A stretch of 64,000 nucleotides of DNA, from NCBI GenBank assembly GCA_041391965.1, contig JAWKMZ010000004.1, positions 1 through 64,000 of the forward strand, read 5' to 3'. The notes under the pieces are model-generated. The model was not told the DNA's origin. It saw only the letters and a list, made by a program, of their open reading frames with translations, and ran no database searches. Made by a program: the position numbers and the translations under genes. Shown here one piece after another: positions 1-8,024 of this stretch (within the stretch, counting starts at the first letter, position 1; each line of letters opens with the position of its first letter). The stretch comes from JAWKMZ01 sp041391965 (GTDB taxonomy: Bacteria > Bacteroidota > Bacteroidia > Flavobacteriales > Flavobacteriaceae).

Positions 1-49
1 ATAACTATCTTTTATATGTTGCCCGACAACAGAAAACAGTTAATTGAAA

Positions 50-865
50 TTACCAACTTCCACCAGCGCCACCACCAGAAAATCCGCCACCACCAAAGCC
101 ACCACCAAAGCCACCACCACCAAAACCACCACCAGAGCTGCCGCCAAAACCGCCACTACCATAGCTTCCGCGCCCTAAATTACTCAAAATAATGGCATCC
201 CAAATACTTGGACCATTTTTATGATTTCCACCTTTGCCATCGTTGTCATCGTGTCGGTTTTTAGATACGGAAATTAAAATAATGATAAAAATAATAAATA
301 GTAAAAAGAAGAGCCCAAAAGGTGAATCGCTTGTCTTGTTTGCTTTTCTGGTACCATGGTATTCGCCCATTAATATCTGGAAAATAGCATCGGTGCCCTT
401 ATCTAAACCACTGTAAAAATCACCTTTTTTAAATTCAGGAATAATCACATTTCTAATAAGTTCTCCAGTAGTGCCTGCTGTCAATTTGGCTTCAACACCA
501 TAACCTGGTGAAATCCATATTTTTTTATCGTCTTTGGCTAATAAAATAAAAACACCATTATCTTCTTTGGCTTGGCCAATTCCCCATTGTTGCGCCCATT
601 TTGGAGCTAACAATCCAATATTTTCACCTTTTGTCGTGCTTATAATGGCAACCACAATTTGAGTTGATGTGGTGTCAGAATATTTGATGAGTTTTTGCTC
701 TAAACTATTTTTTTGTGAAGCTGATAGCAAATTAATATAGTCATAAACACTCGTTTGGTCTTCTGCTTTACTTGGTTTGTTTGGAATATCAAATTGTGCA
801 AATAAGGTTTGTGTGTTAAAAACAATAAATAGTAAAAGCACACTAATTTGTGAAAAGGGCTTCAT
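50..865 (-). CDS. TPM-domain protein with Gly-rich tail
   Basis: The protein has a signal peptide (hydrophobic run ending ...LFAQ), then a TPM domain (YgcG/TPM_phosphatase family) of about 130 residues, then one membrane segment, and ends in a low-complexity tail of Gly-Gly-Phe/Ser repeats closing with Trp. The order exported TPM domain, TM helix, Gly-rich tail is typical of the family; the exact role (photosystem repair in plants, unknown in Bacteroidota) is not established. I chose the internal ATG at 865 because it gives a conventional signal peptide; an in-frame upstream ATG at 907 adds 14 residues. It is the last gene of a minus-strand run after a second TPM gene and lemA, a conserved neighbourhood for this family. 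Confidence 0.85.
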   Translation of the reverse strand: MKPFSQISVLLLFIVFNTQTLFAQFDIPNKPSKAEDQTSVYDYINLLSASQKNSLEQKLIKYSDTTSTQIVVAIISTTKGENIGLLAPKWAQQWGIGQAKEDNGVFILLAKDDKKIWISPGYGVEAKLTAGTTGELIRNVIIPEFKKGDFYSGLDKGTDAIFQILMGEYHGTRKANKTSDSPFGLFFLLFIIFIIILISVSKNRHDDNDGKGGNHKNGPSIWDAIILSNLGRGSYGSGGFGGSSGGGFGGGGFGGGFGGGGFSGGGAGGSW

Positions 866-916
866 AAATTCAAAAAGCTTTTGTTTACTATTTACTAAAT
901 ATTGCATACTGTTGGC

Positions 917-1360
917 TTAATTTTGTCCTTTTGAGATGTCGTCAGGAAGTTCATTCACATCACCTTTCTCCCAAGGAAAATACGTTTCTAAAACCTTTCC
1001 TGCTTTCAGAATACCTTCAACAAGACCTTGTTTATAATTTCCCGATTTAAAATGGTTTTGCATCAGATTTTTGGTGCTGTCCCAAAAATTATTTGGTACT
1101 ACATCATTGATGCCTTTATCACCATAAATAACAAAGGCTTTGTCTTTAACTGCGACATAAATTAAGACACCATTTTGCAGTTTGGTATTGTTCATTTTCA
1201 AATAATGGAAGACTTCCAAAGTACGTTTAAAAGCATCGGTTTTTGAAGACCCTTCAATGTGGACGCGAATTTCTCCTGAAGTATTTCGTTCAGCAATTCT
1301 GATGGCTTCTACAATGTGTTGTTCTTCTTCTTTGGTGAGAAAATCTTCTACTTTAGACAT
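917..1360 (-). CDS. TPM-domain protein (cytosolic/peripheral)
   Basis: A 147-residue protein made almost entirely of a TPM domain: an N-terminal helix with EEEQHIVEAI, the strand GEIRVHIE and the segment NGVLIYVAVKDKAFVIYGDKG that marks the family. It has no signal peptide or membrane helix, unlike the TPM protein encoded next. It starts 5 nt after the lemA stop and ends 9 nt before the extended frame of the second TPM gene, so the three are almost certainly co-transcribed. Biochemical function in bacteria is unknown. Confidence 0.85.
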   Translation of the reverse strand: MSKVEDFLTKEEEQHIVEAIRIAERNTSGEIRVHIEGSSKTDAFKRTLEVFHYLKMNNTKLQNGVLIYVAVKDKAFVIYGDKGINDVVPNNFWDSTKNLMQNHFKSGNYKQGLVEGILKAGKVLETYFPWEKGDVNELPDDISKGQN

Positions 1361-1365
1361 GGATT

Positions 1366-1974
1366 TTAGTTGTCTTTCTTAAAATCAAAGTTAACATCTA
1401 CAGGTTTTTCTGCTCCTGGTTCTGAGTCAAAATAAGGTTTTTCACTAAATTTTAGCATGCCAGCCAACAATACATTTGGAAAGGTGTTGACATGGATATT
1501 ATAAGGCTTGATAGCCTCATTGTAGCGTGTTCTTGCTGTTTGAATAGTGTTTTCTGTACTTGTTAATTCGTCCTGAAGTTTCAAAAAGTTTTGATTGGAT
1601 TTTAAATCTGGATAGCGTTCTACAGTGACAAGTAAACGTGATAAAGCGCTACTCAATCCGCCTTGAGCCTGATTGAATTGTTGTAATTGTTCAGGTGTAA
1701 TGTTTGATGGGTCTACAGTGGTTTGTGTTGCTTTAGAACGTGCTTCTATCACATCTTTTAATGTGTTTCTTTCAAAATCGGCAGCACCTTGAACCGTTTT
1801 TACTAAATTTCCGATAAGGTCATTTCTACGTTGATAAGAAGTTTGGACATTTCCCCAAGCTTCTTTTACGTTTTCGTTCAAATTGACCGCTTTATTATTG
1901 AAGTTTTTTCCCCAAGAGAATAACGCAACAGCAATAACTGCTATTACAATTACTGGAACAAGCCATTTTTTCAT
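1366..1974 (-). CDS. lemA: LemA family protein
   Basis: A 202-residue LemA family protein. An N-terminal membrane anchor (residues about 4-22) is followed by the long helical LemA domain with VNLNENVKEAWGNVQ, RRNDLIGNLV and LQDELTSTENTIQTARTRYNEAI, all hallmark stretches. Length matches the family. It heads the lemA-TPM-TPM block, an association seen across many bacteria. LemA function is poorly defined; a role at the envelope is inferred from the anchor and its neighbours. Confidence 0.93.
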   Translation of the reverse strand: MKKWLVPVIVIAVIAVALFSWGKNFNNKAVNLNENVKEAWGNVQTSYQRRNDLIGNLVKTVQGAADFERNTLKDVIEARSKATQTTVDPSNITPEQLQQFNQAQGGLSSALSRLLVTVERYPDLKSNQNFLKLQDELTSTENTIQTARTRYNEAIKPYNIHVNTFPNVLLAGMLKFSEKPYFDSEPGAEKPVDVNFDFKKDN

Positions 1975-2027
1975 GATAGTTAGTTTTTAAGTGTTTTGTT
2001 GTATTAGTTGAAAGAATTGTAAAAATG

Positions 2028-2357
2028 TTACAATTGCTCTTTTATTTTTAAAAGCTGTGCTTTAATAGTTTCTAATTTACTAATAATTTCAAAATTATGA
2101 AGTGTTTTTTGCTTTTCTTCTTTAAGATGTGTTTTTGCACCTTCTAAAGTAAAACCGCGTTCTTTTACTAAATGGTAGATAAATTTTAAATTGCTAATGT
2201 CTTCTGGTGTGAATTTTCGATTGCCTTTAGCATTTTTTTTAGGTTTTAAAACATCAAATTCTTTTTCCCAAAACCGAATCAATGAGGTGTTGACATTAAA
2301 AGCTTTGGCTACTTCACCAATGCCATAATAGCGTTTTTCTGGAAGCTCGATGTGCAT
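2028..2357 (-). CDS. MerR family transcriptional regulator
   Basis: A 109-residue regulator with an N-terminal winged HTH of MerR type: YYGIGEVAKAFNVNTSLIRFWEKEFDVLKPKKN, followed by NRKFTPEDI and a C-terminal helix likely used for dimerisation. There is no C-terminal effector domain, so it is a short MerR like those found beside M23 peptidases in Bacteroidota. The start is 3 nt downstream of the M23 peptidase stop, indicating co-transcription. Its target is not visible in the sequence. Confidence 0.9.
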   Translation of the reverse strand: MHIELPEKRYYGIGEVAKAFNVNTSLIRFWEKEFDVLKPKKNAKGNRKFTPEDISNLKFIYHLVKERGFTLEGAKTHLKEEKQKTLHNFEIISKLETIKAQLLKIKEQL

Positions 2358-2360
2358 TTT

Positions 2361-3332
2361 TTAGTCTAAAGATTGGTTTTCTTGTGATGCTTTTTCTATC
2401 ATTAAATTATATTCTTCAGCAGATAAATTGCCATAATAAAAGTTCATTGGATTAATACGTTCATCATCTTTAAAGACCTCGTAATGTACATGTGGTCCTT
2501 CTGAACGTCCCGTACTACCCACAAAACCAATCAAATCGCCTCGTTTTACTTTTTGGTTGACGCGTACATTGTATTTATACAAATGCGCATATAAAGACAC
2601 ATATCCATAACCATGGTCTATTCTTATATGGTTACCATAACCTGTAGAGTGGTTGTCGGCTCTAATAACAACACCATCTCCTGAGGCATATACAGGAGTG
2701 CCTCTTGGTGCTGTAAAATCCATACCATAATGAAATTTGCGTACCTTGGTAAAAGGGTCAGTTCTATAACCATAACCAGAAGCTATTCGCGTTAAATCTT
2801 CATTGTTGACAGGTTGAATTGCAGGAATACATGCTAAGAATTTTTCTTTATCAGTAGCCAATTTTGCAATGACATCTAATGATTTGGATTGTACTACAAG
2901 TTCTTTTTGTAATATATCCATACGCTTACTGGTTTCAATAAGCAATTTAGAATTGTCAAACCCTTCTAAATTTTTATAACGGTTAATACCACCAAAACCA
3001 GCTTTACGTTGTTCTTCTGGGATAGGATTGGCTCCAAAATAAAGACGATAAATGTTATTGTCTCTGTCTTCTACATTGCTAAGTACAGCTTGTGCCTGGT
3101 CCATCTTTTTGTTGAGCAATTGGTACTGTAACTGCATGTGTTGCAGTTCTCTTGCCATCATTCGTTCTTTAGGAGACTCTACAAACTGGCTTGCTAAAAA
3201 CACAAATAAAAATCCAAAAAGGGCAGATGCTAATATAAAAACAGACGCATACTTAAGAGTTGTTCTTTTTTTACGCTCTATTTTTTTATAAGAAAGCGTT
3301 TCAGAATCGTAATAATATTTTACCTTACTCAT
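2361..3332 (-). CDS. M23 family metallopeptidase
   Basis: A membrane-anchored murein endopeptidase-like protein of 323 residues. One TM helix (about 30-50) is followed by a coiled coil (about 60-95) and a C-terminal LytM/M23 domain. Zinc ligands are visible: H201 and D205 in HYGMD, and H281/H283 in HVHYEV, with the LIGFVGSTGRSEGPH loop between. All catalytic residues are present, so it is predicted to be active and to cut peptidoglycan cross-links on the periplasmic side. It is divergent from alaS and first in the M23-merR-lemA-TPM run. Confidence 0.93.
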   Translation of the reverse strand: MSKVKYYYDSETLSYKKIERKKRTTLKYASVFILASALFGFLFVFLASQFVESPKERMMARELQHMQLQYQLLNKKMDQAQAVLSNVEDRDNNIYRLYFGANPIPEEQRKAGFGGINRYKNLEGFDNSKLLIETSKRMDILQKELVVQSKSLDVIAKLATDKEKFLACIPAIQPVNNEDLTRIASGYGYRTDPFTKVRKFHYGMDFTAPRGTPVYASGDGVVIRADNHSTGYGNHIRIDHGYGYVSLYAHLYKYNVRVNQKVKRGDLIGFVGSTGRSEGPHVHYEVFKDDERINPMNFYYGNLSAEEYNLMIEKASQENQSLD

Positions 3333-3401
3333 TATCTAATTTATACTATTTTTGCACAGATAAAAGACCTAATAAATCTTTTTATTTACTTGCTAAACGA
3401 C

Positions 3402-3409
3402 CAAAGATA
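3402..3409 (-). promoter_or_regulatory. -7 box for the M23 peptidase operon
   Basis: Minus-strand TATCTTTG fits the Bacteroidota -7 consensus TAnnTTTG and lies about 70 nt upstream of the M23 start codon. No convincing -33 TTG is seen at the usual distance, so this is a moderate call. Confidence 0.45.
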
Positions 3410-3464
3410 AAAATTGTTTCGCAATTAATAATACTTTAACAGAAAAGAGAATTAAAATATAAAA

Positions 3465-6077
3465 ATGAAATCTCAAGATATACGCTCAAAATTTCTAAAT
3501 TTTTTTGAAAACAAAAAGCATACAATTGTACCATCAGCACCAATGGTGCTAAAAGATGACCCAACTTTAATGTTTGTCAATTCTGGAATGGCACCTTTTA
3601 AAGAGTATTTTTTAGGCAATGCACAACCTAAAAGTAGCAGAATAGCTGATACTCAAAAATGTTTGCGTGTTTCAGGTAAGCATAACGACTTGGAAGAAGT
3701 TGGTTATGACACCTACCATCATACCTTGTTTGAAATGTTGGGTAACTGGAGTTTTGGCGATTATTTTAAAAAAGAGGCTATTGCTTGGGCATGGGAATTA
3801 TTGACTGAAGTTTATGGTATTGATAAAGATATTCTTTATGTAACTGTCTTTGAAGGAAGTGAAGAGGATAAATTGCCAATGGATCAAGAAGCCTACAATT
3901 TATGGAAAAACTTTATTTCTGAGGACAGAATTCTCATGGGAAATAAAAAGGATAATTTCTGGGAAATGGGAGACCAAGGTCCTTGTGGTCCTTGTAGTGA
4001 AATTCATGTCGATATTCGTTCTGCCGCAGAAAAAGCTAAAATTGATGGTAAAACATTGGTAAATGCTGATCATCCTCAAGTGGTTGAAATTTGGAATTTG
4101 GTTTTTATGCAATACAACCGAAAAGCCAACGGCTCCCTCGAAAATTTACCAGACAAACACATTGATACAGGAATGGGTTTTGAACGTTTATGCATGGTGT
4201 TACAAGGCGTTCAGTCTAATTATGATACTGATGTGTTTACACCAATTATCAGAGAAATTGAAACGATTGCAAATAAAACCTATGGAAATGACACTAAAGT
4301 AGATGTCGCCATTCGTGTTATTTCTGACCATGTTAGAGCCGTTGCGTTTTCTATTGCAGATGGTCAATTGCCAAGTAATACAGGTGCTGGTTATGTAATT
4401 CGTCGTATTTTGCGTCGAGCTATTCGCTACAGTTTCACGTTTTTAGACCAAAAAGAACCTTTTATATATAGATTGGTAGAGGTGTTAAGCAAAAAAATGG
4501 GTGACGCATTTCCAGAATTAAAATCTCAAAAACAACTTATCGAAAATGTGATTAAAGAAGAAGAACAATCGTTTTTAAGAACTTTAGAGCAAGGTTTGAT
4601 TTTACTAAATCGTATTGTAGAAGAATCAAAATCGGATACAATTTCAGGAGCAAAAGCTTTTGAGTTATATGATACCTTTGGGTTTCCAATCGATTTAACG
4701 GCTTTGATTCTTCGAGAAAAAGGTTTGACATTGGATGAAGCAGGTTTTCATTCGGAAATGAAAAAACAAAAAGACCGTTCGCGTGCAGCCAGTGAAATGA
4801 ATACAGATGATTGGACCATTTTAATTGAGGATGCCGTTCAAGAATTTGTAGGGTATGATACCTTAGAAACACATGTTAAAATAACACGATACCGAAAAGT
4901 AGTCTCAAAAAAGGATGGCGAAATGTATCAATTAGTGTTCAATTTGACACCATTTTATGCAGAAGGTGGTGGACAAGTTGGTGATAAAGGCTATTTGGAA
5001 GATGTTCATGGCAATGTCATTTACATTTTAGACACCAAAAAAGAAAATAATGTTGTTATTCATTTTGCTAAAAATTTACCAGCGCACATTAATGAAACTT
5101 TTAAAGCGGTTGTTGATGCCAGACAGCGTTACAGAACCGAGTGTAACCATACAGCAACGCATTTATTGCACCAAGCATTGCGCGATATTTTAGGAACTCA
5201 TGTGGAGCAAAAAGGAAGTGCTGTACATTCTAAATATTTGCGTTTTGATTTTTCGCATTTTTCTAAATTAACGGTTGATGAATTGCGTGATGTCGAGAAT
5301 TTTGTCAATGCACGTATAGAAGGCAAGTTGCCATTGGTTGAAAAGCGCAATATCCCTAAAGAAGAAGCCATTGCTGAAGGTGCTATGAGCTTATTTGGCG
5401 AAAAATATGGGGATACAGTCAGAGCCATTCGTTTTGGACAATCTATAGAATTATGCGGAGGCACTCATGTAAAAAACACAGGTGATATTTGGTATTTTAA
5501 AATAGTTTCAGAAGGTGCTGTTGCAGCAGGAATACGTCGTATTGAAGCCATTACAAATGATGCAGTAAAAGATTACTTTCAAGAAACCAACACGTCTTTT
5601 TTTGAAATGAAAACATTGCTAAACAATGCACAAGAACCTGTAAAAGCTTTAAAAGCTTTACAAGATGAAAATGACCATCTTAAAAAACAAATTGAACATT
5701 TATTAAAAGATAAAGCTAAAAAAATTAAAGACGATTTAAAAAATGAATTGACCGAAATTAGTGGAATTCAATTTTTAGCTAAAAAACTTGATTTGGATGC
5801 CTCAGGCATTAAAGATGTGGCTTTTGAATTGGGAAATCAGTTTGATAATTTGTTTTTGCTTTTTGGAACATCACAAAACGGAAAAGCAATGTTAACTTGT
5901 TATATTTCAAAAGAATTAGTAGCACAAAAAGGATTAAATGCAGGCAAAGTTGTAAGAGAATTAGGTCCATTAATTCATGGTGGTGGTGGTGGACAACCCT
6001 TTTTTGCAACTGCAGGCGGCCCAAATCCTGATGGGTTAGATAAAGCATTAAGTGAAGCTAAACGGTATTTAAAGTAA
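3465..6077 (+). CDS. alaS: Alanine--tRNA ligase
   Basis: Cytosolic class II synthetase that charges tRNA-Ala; 870 residues, the expected full length. Visible signatures are the class II core (TLMFVNSGMAPFKEYFLG, DTYHHTLFEMLGNWSFGDYF), the editing-domain zinc site HTATHLLH near residue 560 with CGGTH near 664, and the C-terminal GGGGGQPFFATAGG glycine-rich stretch. It starts with ATG and is followed after 6 nt by a small secreted protein gene, which may share its transcript. Nothing unusual in the domain order. Confidence 0.98.
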   Translation: MKSQDIRSKFLNFFENKKHTIVPSAPMVLKDDPTLMFVNSGMAPFKEYFLGNAQPKSSRIADTQKCLRVSGKHNDLEEVGYDTYHHTLFEMLGNWSFGDYFKKEAIAWAWELLTEVYGIDKDILYVTVFEGSEEDKLPMDQEAYNLWKNFISEDRILMGNKKDNFWEMGDQGPCGPCSEIHVDIRSAAEKAKIDGKTLVNADHPQVVEIWNLVFMQYNRKANGSLENLPDKHIDTGMGFERLCMVLQGVQSNYDTDVFTPIIREIETIANKTYGNDTKVDVAIRVISDHVRAVAFSIADGQLPSNTGAGYVIRRILRRAIRYSFTFLDQKEPFIYRLVEVLSKKMGDAFPELKSQKQLIENVIKEEEQSFLRTLEQGLILLNRIVEESKSDTISGAKAFELYDTFGFPIDLTALILREKGLTLDEAGFHSEMKKQKDRSRAASEMNTDDWTILIEDAVQEFVGYDTLETHVKITRYRKVVSKKDGEMYQLVFNLTPFYAEGGGQVGDKGYLEDVHGNVIYILDTKKENNVVIHFAKNLPAHINETFKAVVDARQRYRTECNHTATHLLHQALRDILGTHVEQKGSAVHSKYLRFDFSHFSKLTVDELRDVENFVNARIEGKLPLVEKRNIPKEEAIAEGAMSLFGEKYGDTVRAIRFGQSIELCGGTHVKNTGDIWYFKIVSEGAVAAGIRRIEAITNDAVKDYFQETNTSFFEMKTLLNNAQEPVKALKALQDENDHLKKQIEHLLKDKAKKIKDDLKNELTEISGIQFLAKKLDLDASGIKDVAFELGNQFDNLFLLFGTSQNGKAMLTCYISKELVAQKGLNAGKVVRELGPLIHGGGGGQPFFATAGGPNPDGLDKALSEAKRYLK

Positions 6078-6083
6078 ATAAGT

Positions 6084-6461
6084 ATGAGGTTATTTCTGTT
6101 TTTAATAATTGTAAATTTTGGTCTAAACGCAAACGCTCAAAGAATTGATGTACCATTTAAAAAGATAACAAGTGAAGGAACATTTTTTCAATGTGTTAAA
6201 GAAGATGGATCTAAAGGTGATTGGGTTAGAATTGATGCGATCATGCATCCTTCAAAAAATCAAATTAAGAAAGTTCAAGCTAAGTTGAAATATTTAGGAT
6301 ATAACATTGAAGAAACAGGAATTAATGATGATCAGACAGGTAGACAAATTACTTTGTTTAATAAGAATAACGGAGTAACGTGTTATTTTGGTTTGCGAAG
6401 AATTACTATCAAGTTATTAAATAAAAAATATAAAGAGAAAAAAAAGGCAGCTACTAATTAA
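6084..6461 (+). CDS. Small secreted protein, peptidoglycan-binding-like fold
   Basis: A 125-residue protein with a clear signal peptide (MRLFLFLIIVNFGLNANAQ). The middle region IKKVQAKLKYLGYNIEETGINDDQTGRQITLFNKNNG has the spacing of a PG_binding_1 repeat (QxxLxxLGYxxxxxGxxDxxTxxAIxxFQ), so a peptidoglycan-binding-like role is plausible but unproven. The tail is Lys-rich. It sits 6 nt after alaS and 2 nt before the GSCFA gene, suggesting co-transcription rather than a shared pathway. Confidence 0.6.
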   Translation: MRLFLFLIIVNFGLNANAQRIDVPFKKITSEGTFFQCVKEDGSKGDWVRIDAIMHPSKNQIKKVQAKLKYLGYNIEETGINDDQTGRQITLFNKNNGVTCYFGLRRITIKLLNKKYKEKKKAATN

Positions 6462-6463
6462 CT

Positions 6464-7408
6464 TTGAAACTCCAAACCCAAATACCACTAAAAAAACAAG
6501 AAAATAATCAAATTGATTATCAGTCTAAAACGTTGTTATTGGGTTCATGTTTTGTAGAGAATATTGGTAATAAGTTAGCATATTTTAAATTTCACATCCA
6601 GCAAAATCCATTCGGAATTTTATTTCATCCAAAAGCTATAGAAACATTGGTTTCAAATGCTATCCATCAAAAAGCATATACTGAAACAGACATTTTTTAT
6701 TACAATGAACAATGGCATTGTTTTGATGTACATTCTAAGTTAAGTAACGCATCAAAAGAGATGCTTTTGTTAGAATTAAATACTGCAATCAAATCAACAC
6801 ATCAATACATGCAAGAAGCTACTCACATTATTATGACCTTAGGAACCGCTTGGGTTTATAGTAATATAAAACAGGATGCGATTGTTGCTAATTGTCATAA
6901 AATACCACAAAAAGCATTTGCTAAAAAATTATTTTCGGTAGATGACATATCTAAATCACTTGATAATTGTTTGCAATTAATAAAAACAATCAACCCAAAA
7001 GCAACCATTATTTTTACAGTGTCACCAATTAGACATATTAAAGATGGTTTTATTGAAAATACTCAGAGCAAAGCGCATTTAATTACAGCAATACATCAAA
7101 TCACTAACCATCAATTTTTTTATTTTCCTTCTTATGAAATAATGTTAGATGAGCTACGTGACTATCGTTTTTATGCTGAAGATATGTTACATCCTAACCA
7201 AACAGCTATCCATTATATTTGGAAAAAATTTCAACAGGTCTGGATGTCTCCAAAAGTTGATAAAATGATGCAAGATATTGATACCATTCAAAAAGGGTTT
7301 CAGCATCAACCTTTCAATCCAAATTCTGAAGCACACCAAAAATTTCTTCACCATTTAGAAGTTAAAAAATCAGAACTTCAATCAAAATTTCCACATATAA
7401 CCTTTTAA
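6464..7408 (+). CDS. GSCFA domain protein
   Basis: A 314-residue protein of the GSCFA family, named after the motif seen here near the N terminus as LLLGSCFVENIGNKL. The motif resembles the catalytic GDS block of SGNH/GDSL hydrolases, and a late D-x-L-H-P-N-Q block (EDMLHPNQTAIHYIW) resembles the SGNH Asp/His block, so a hydrolase or acyl-transfer role is inferred. It uses a TTG start only 2 nt after the preceding stop; no ATG lies nearby. No signal peptide is seen. Confidence 0.85.
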   Translation: MKLQTQIPLKKQENNQIDYQSKTLLLGSCFVENIGNKLAYFKFHIQQNPFGILFHPKAIETLVSNAIHQKAYTETDIFYYNEQWHCFDVHSKLSNASKEMLLLELNTAIKSTHQYMQEATHIIMTLGTAWVYSNIKQDAIVANCHKIPQKAFAKKLFSVDDISKSLDNCLQLIKTINPKATIIFTVSPIRHIKDGFIENTQSKAHLITAIHQITNHQFFYFPSYEIMLDELRDYRFYAEDMLHPNQTAIHYIWKKFQQVWMSPKVDKMMQDIDTIQKGFQHQPFNPNSEAHQKFLHHLEVKKSELQSKFPHITF

Positions 7409-7418
7409 TTTTCAAAAT

Positions 7419-7436
7419 ATACGGCATTTGTCGTAT
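7419..7436. promoter_or_regulatory. 18-bp palindrome ATACG-N8-CGTAT
   Basis: An interrupted palindrome, ATACG...CGTAT, 60 bp before the lipoprotein gene. Its reverse complement matches a second copy at 13989-14006 at 16 of 18 positions. The second copy lies just before the LuxR-type response regulator gene, so both may be binding sites for that regulator. Confidence 0.5.
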
Positions 7437-7496
7437 TGTTTACCCTTGCTTTAAATTGCAATTTTGAATTGTTATTAACCCTAAAATTATTCAAAA

Positions 7497-8018
7497 ATGA
7501 AAAATTTAAAACAAATTCTGTTATTAGTTATGGTAGTTTCATTAACCAACCTTACATCTTGTTCTAAAGATGATGATGGTGGAAGTGGTGGAGATGCTGC
7601 CAGTGGAACGATTAAAGCAAAAGTAAACGGTTCACAGTTTACCTCGTTAGAAATAACTTCGTTTGCCAATTTAGCATCAGGAGGAGGGCAAACTACTTTG
7701 GTAATGCAAGGTAATACCTCGTCTCAAGCTATTAATATGATTATTAATGGTTATGATGGTATAGGAACTTATGAGTTGTCAGACAGTAATGTTTTTATTT
7801 CGGCATCTTACATTGAGCCTAATGTAAACGATCCATTAAACTCGCAAACTTGGAATGCACCATTTCAAGACTCTGGCGTGGTTGGCGAAATAAAAATTGC
7901 AGAACAATCTGACACGACTATTAAAGGAACATTTCATTTTACTTGCAAAAATGTAAATGATGGTAGTACAAAAAACATCACTGATGGGTCATTTAATTTA
8001 GAAATAATGAATAACTAA
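7497..8018 (+). CDS. Outer-membrane lipoprotein, DUF6252-like
   Basis: A 173-residue SpII lipoprotein: hydrophobic N terminus, lipobox LTSC with Cys22, then an acidic/Gly linker (KDDDGGSGGD) that resembles the surface-export signal of Bacteroidota lipoproteins. The mature part begins with an AKVNG-F strand pattern and resembles DUF6252-type proteins, though I cannot confirm the family. The next gene starts within a few bases of its stop, so the pair is an operon; a palindrome shared with the downstream response regulator gene lies upstream. Confidence 0.75.
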   Translation: MKNLKQILLLVMVVSLTNLTSCSKDDDGGSGGDAASGTIKAKVNGSQFTSLEITSFANLASGGGQTTLVMQGNTSSQAINMIINGYDGIGTYELSDSNVFISASYIEPNVNDPLNSQTWNAPFQDSGVVGEIKIAEQSDTTIKGTFHFTCKNVNDGSTKNITDGSFNLEIMNN

Positions 8019-8024
8019 TTGGTT

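Noticed and set aside
19..31. GTTG/CAAC hairpin after the TPM gene
   Set aside because: Only 4 bp and no T run, too weak for a terminator.
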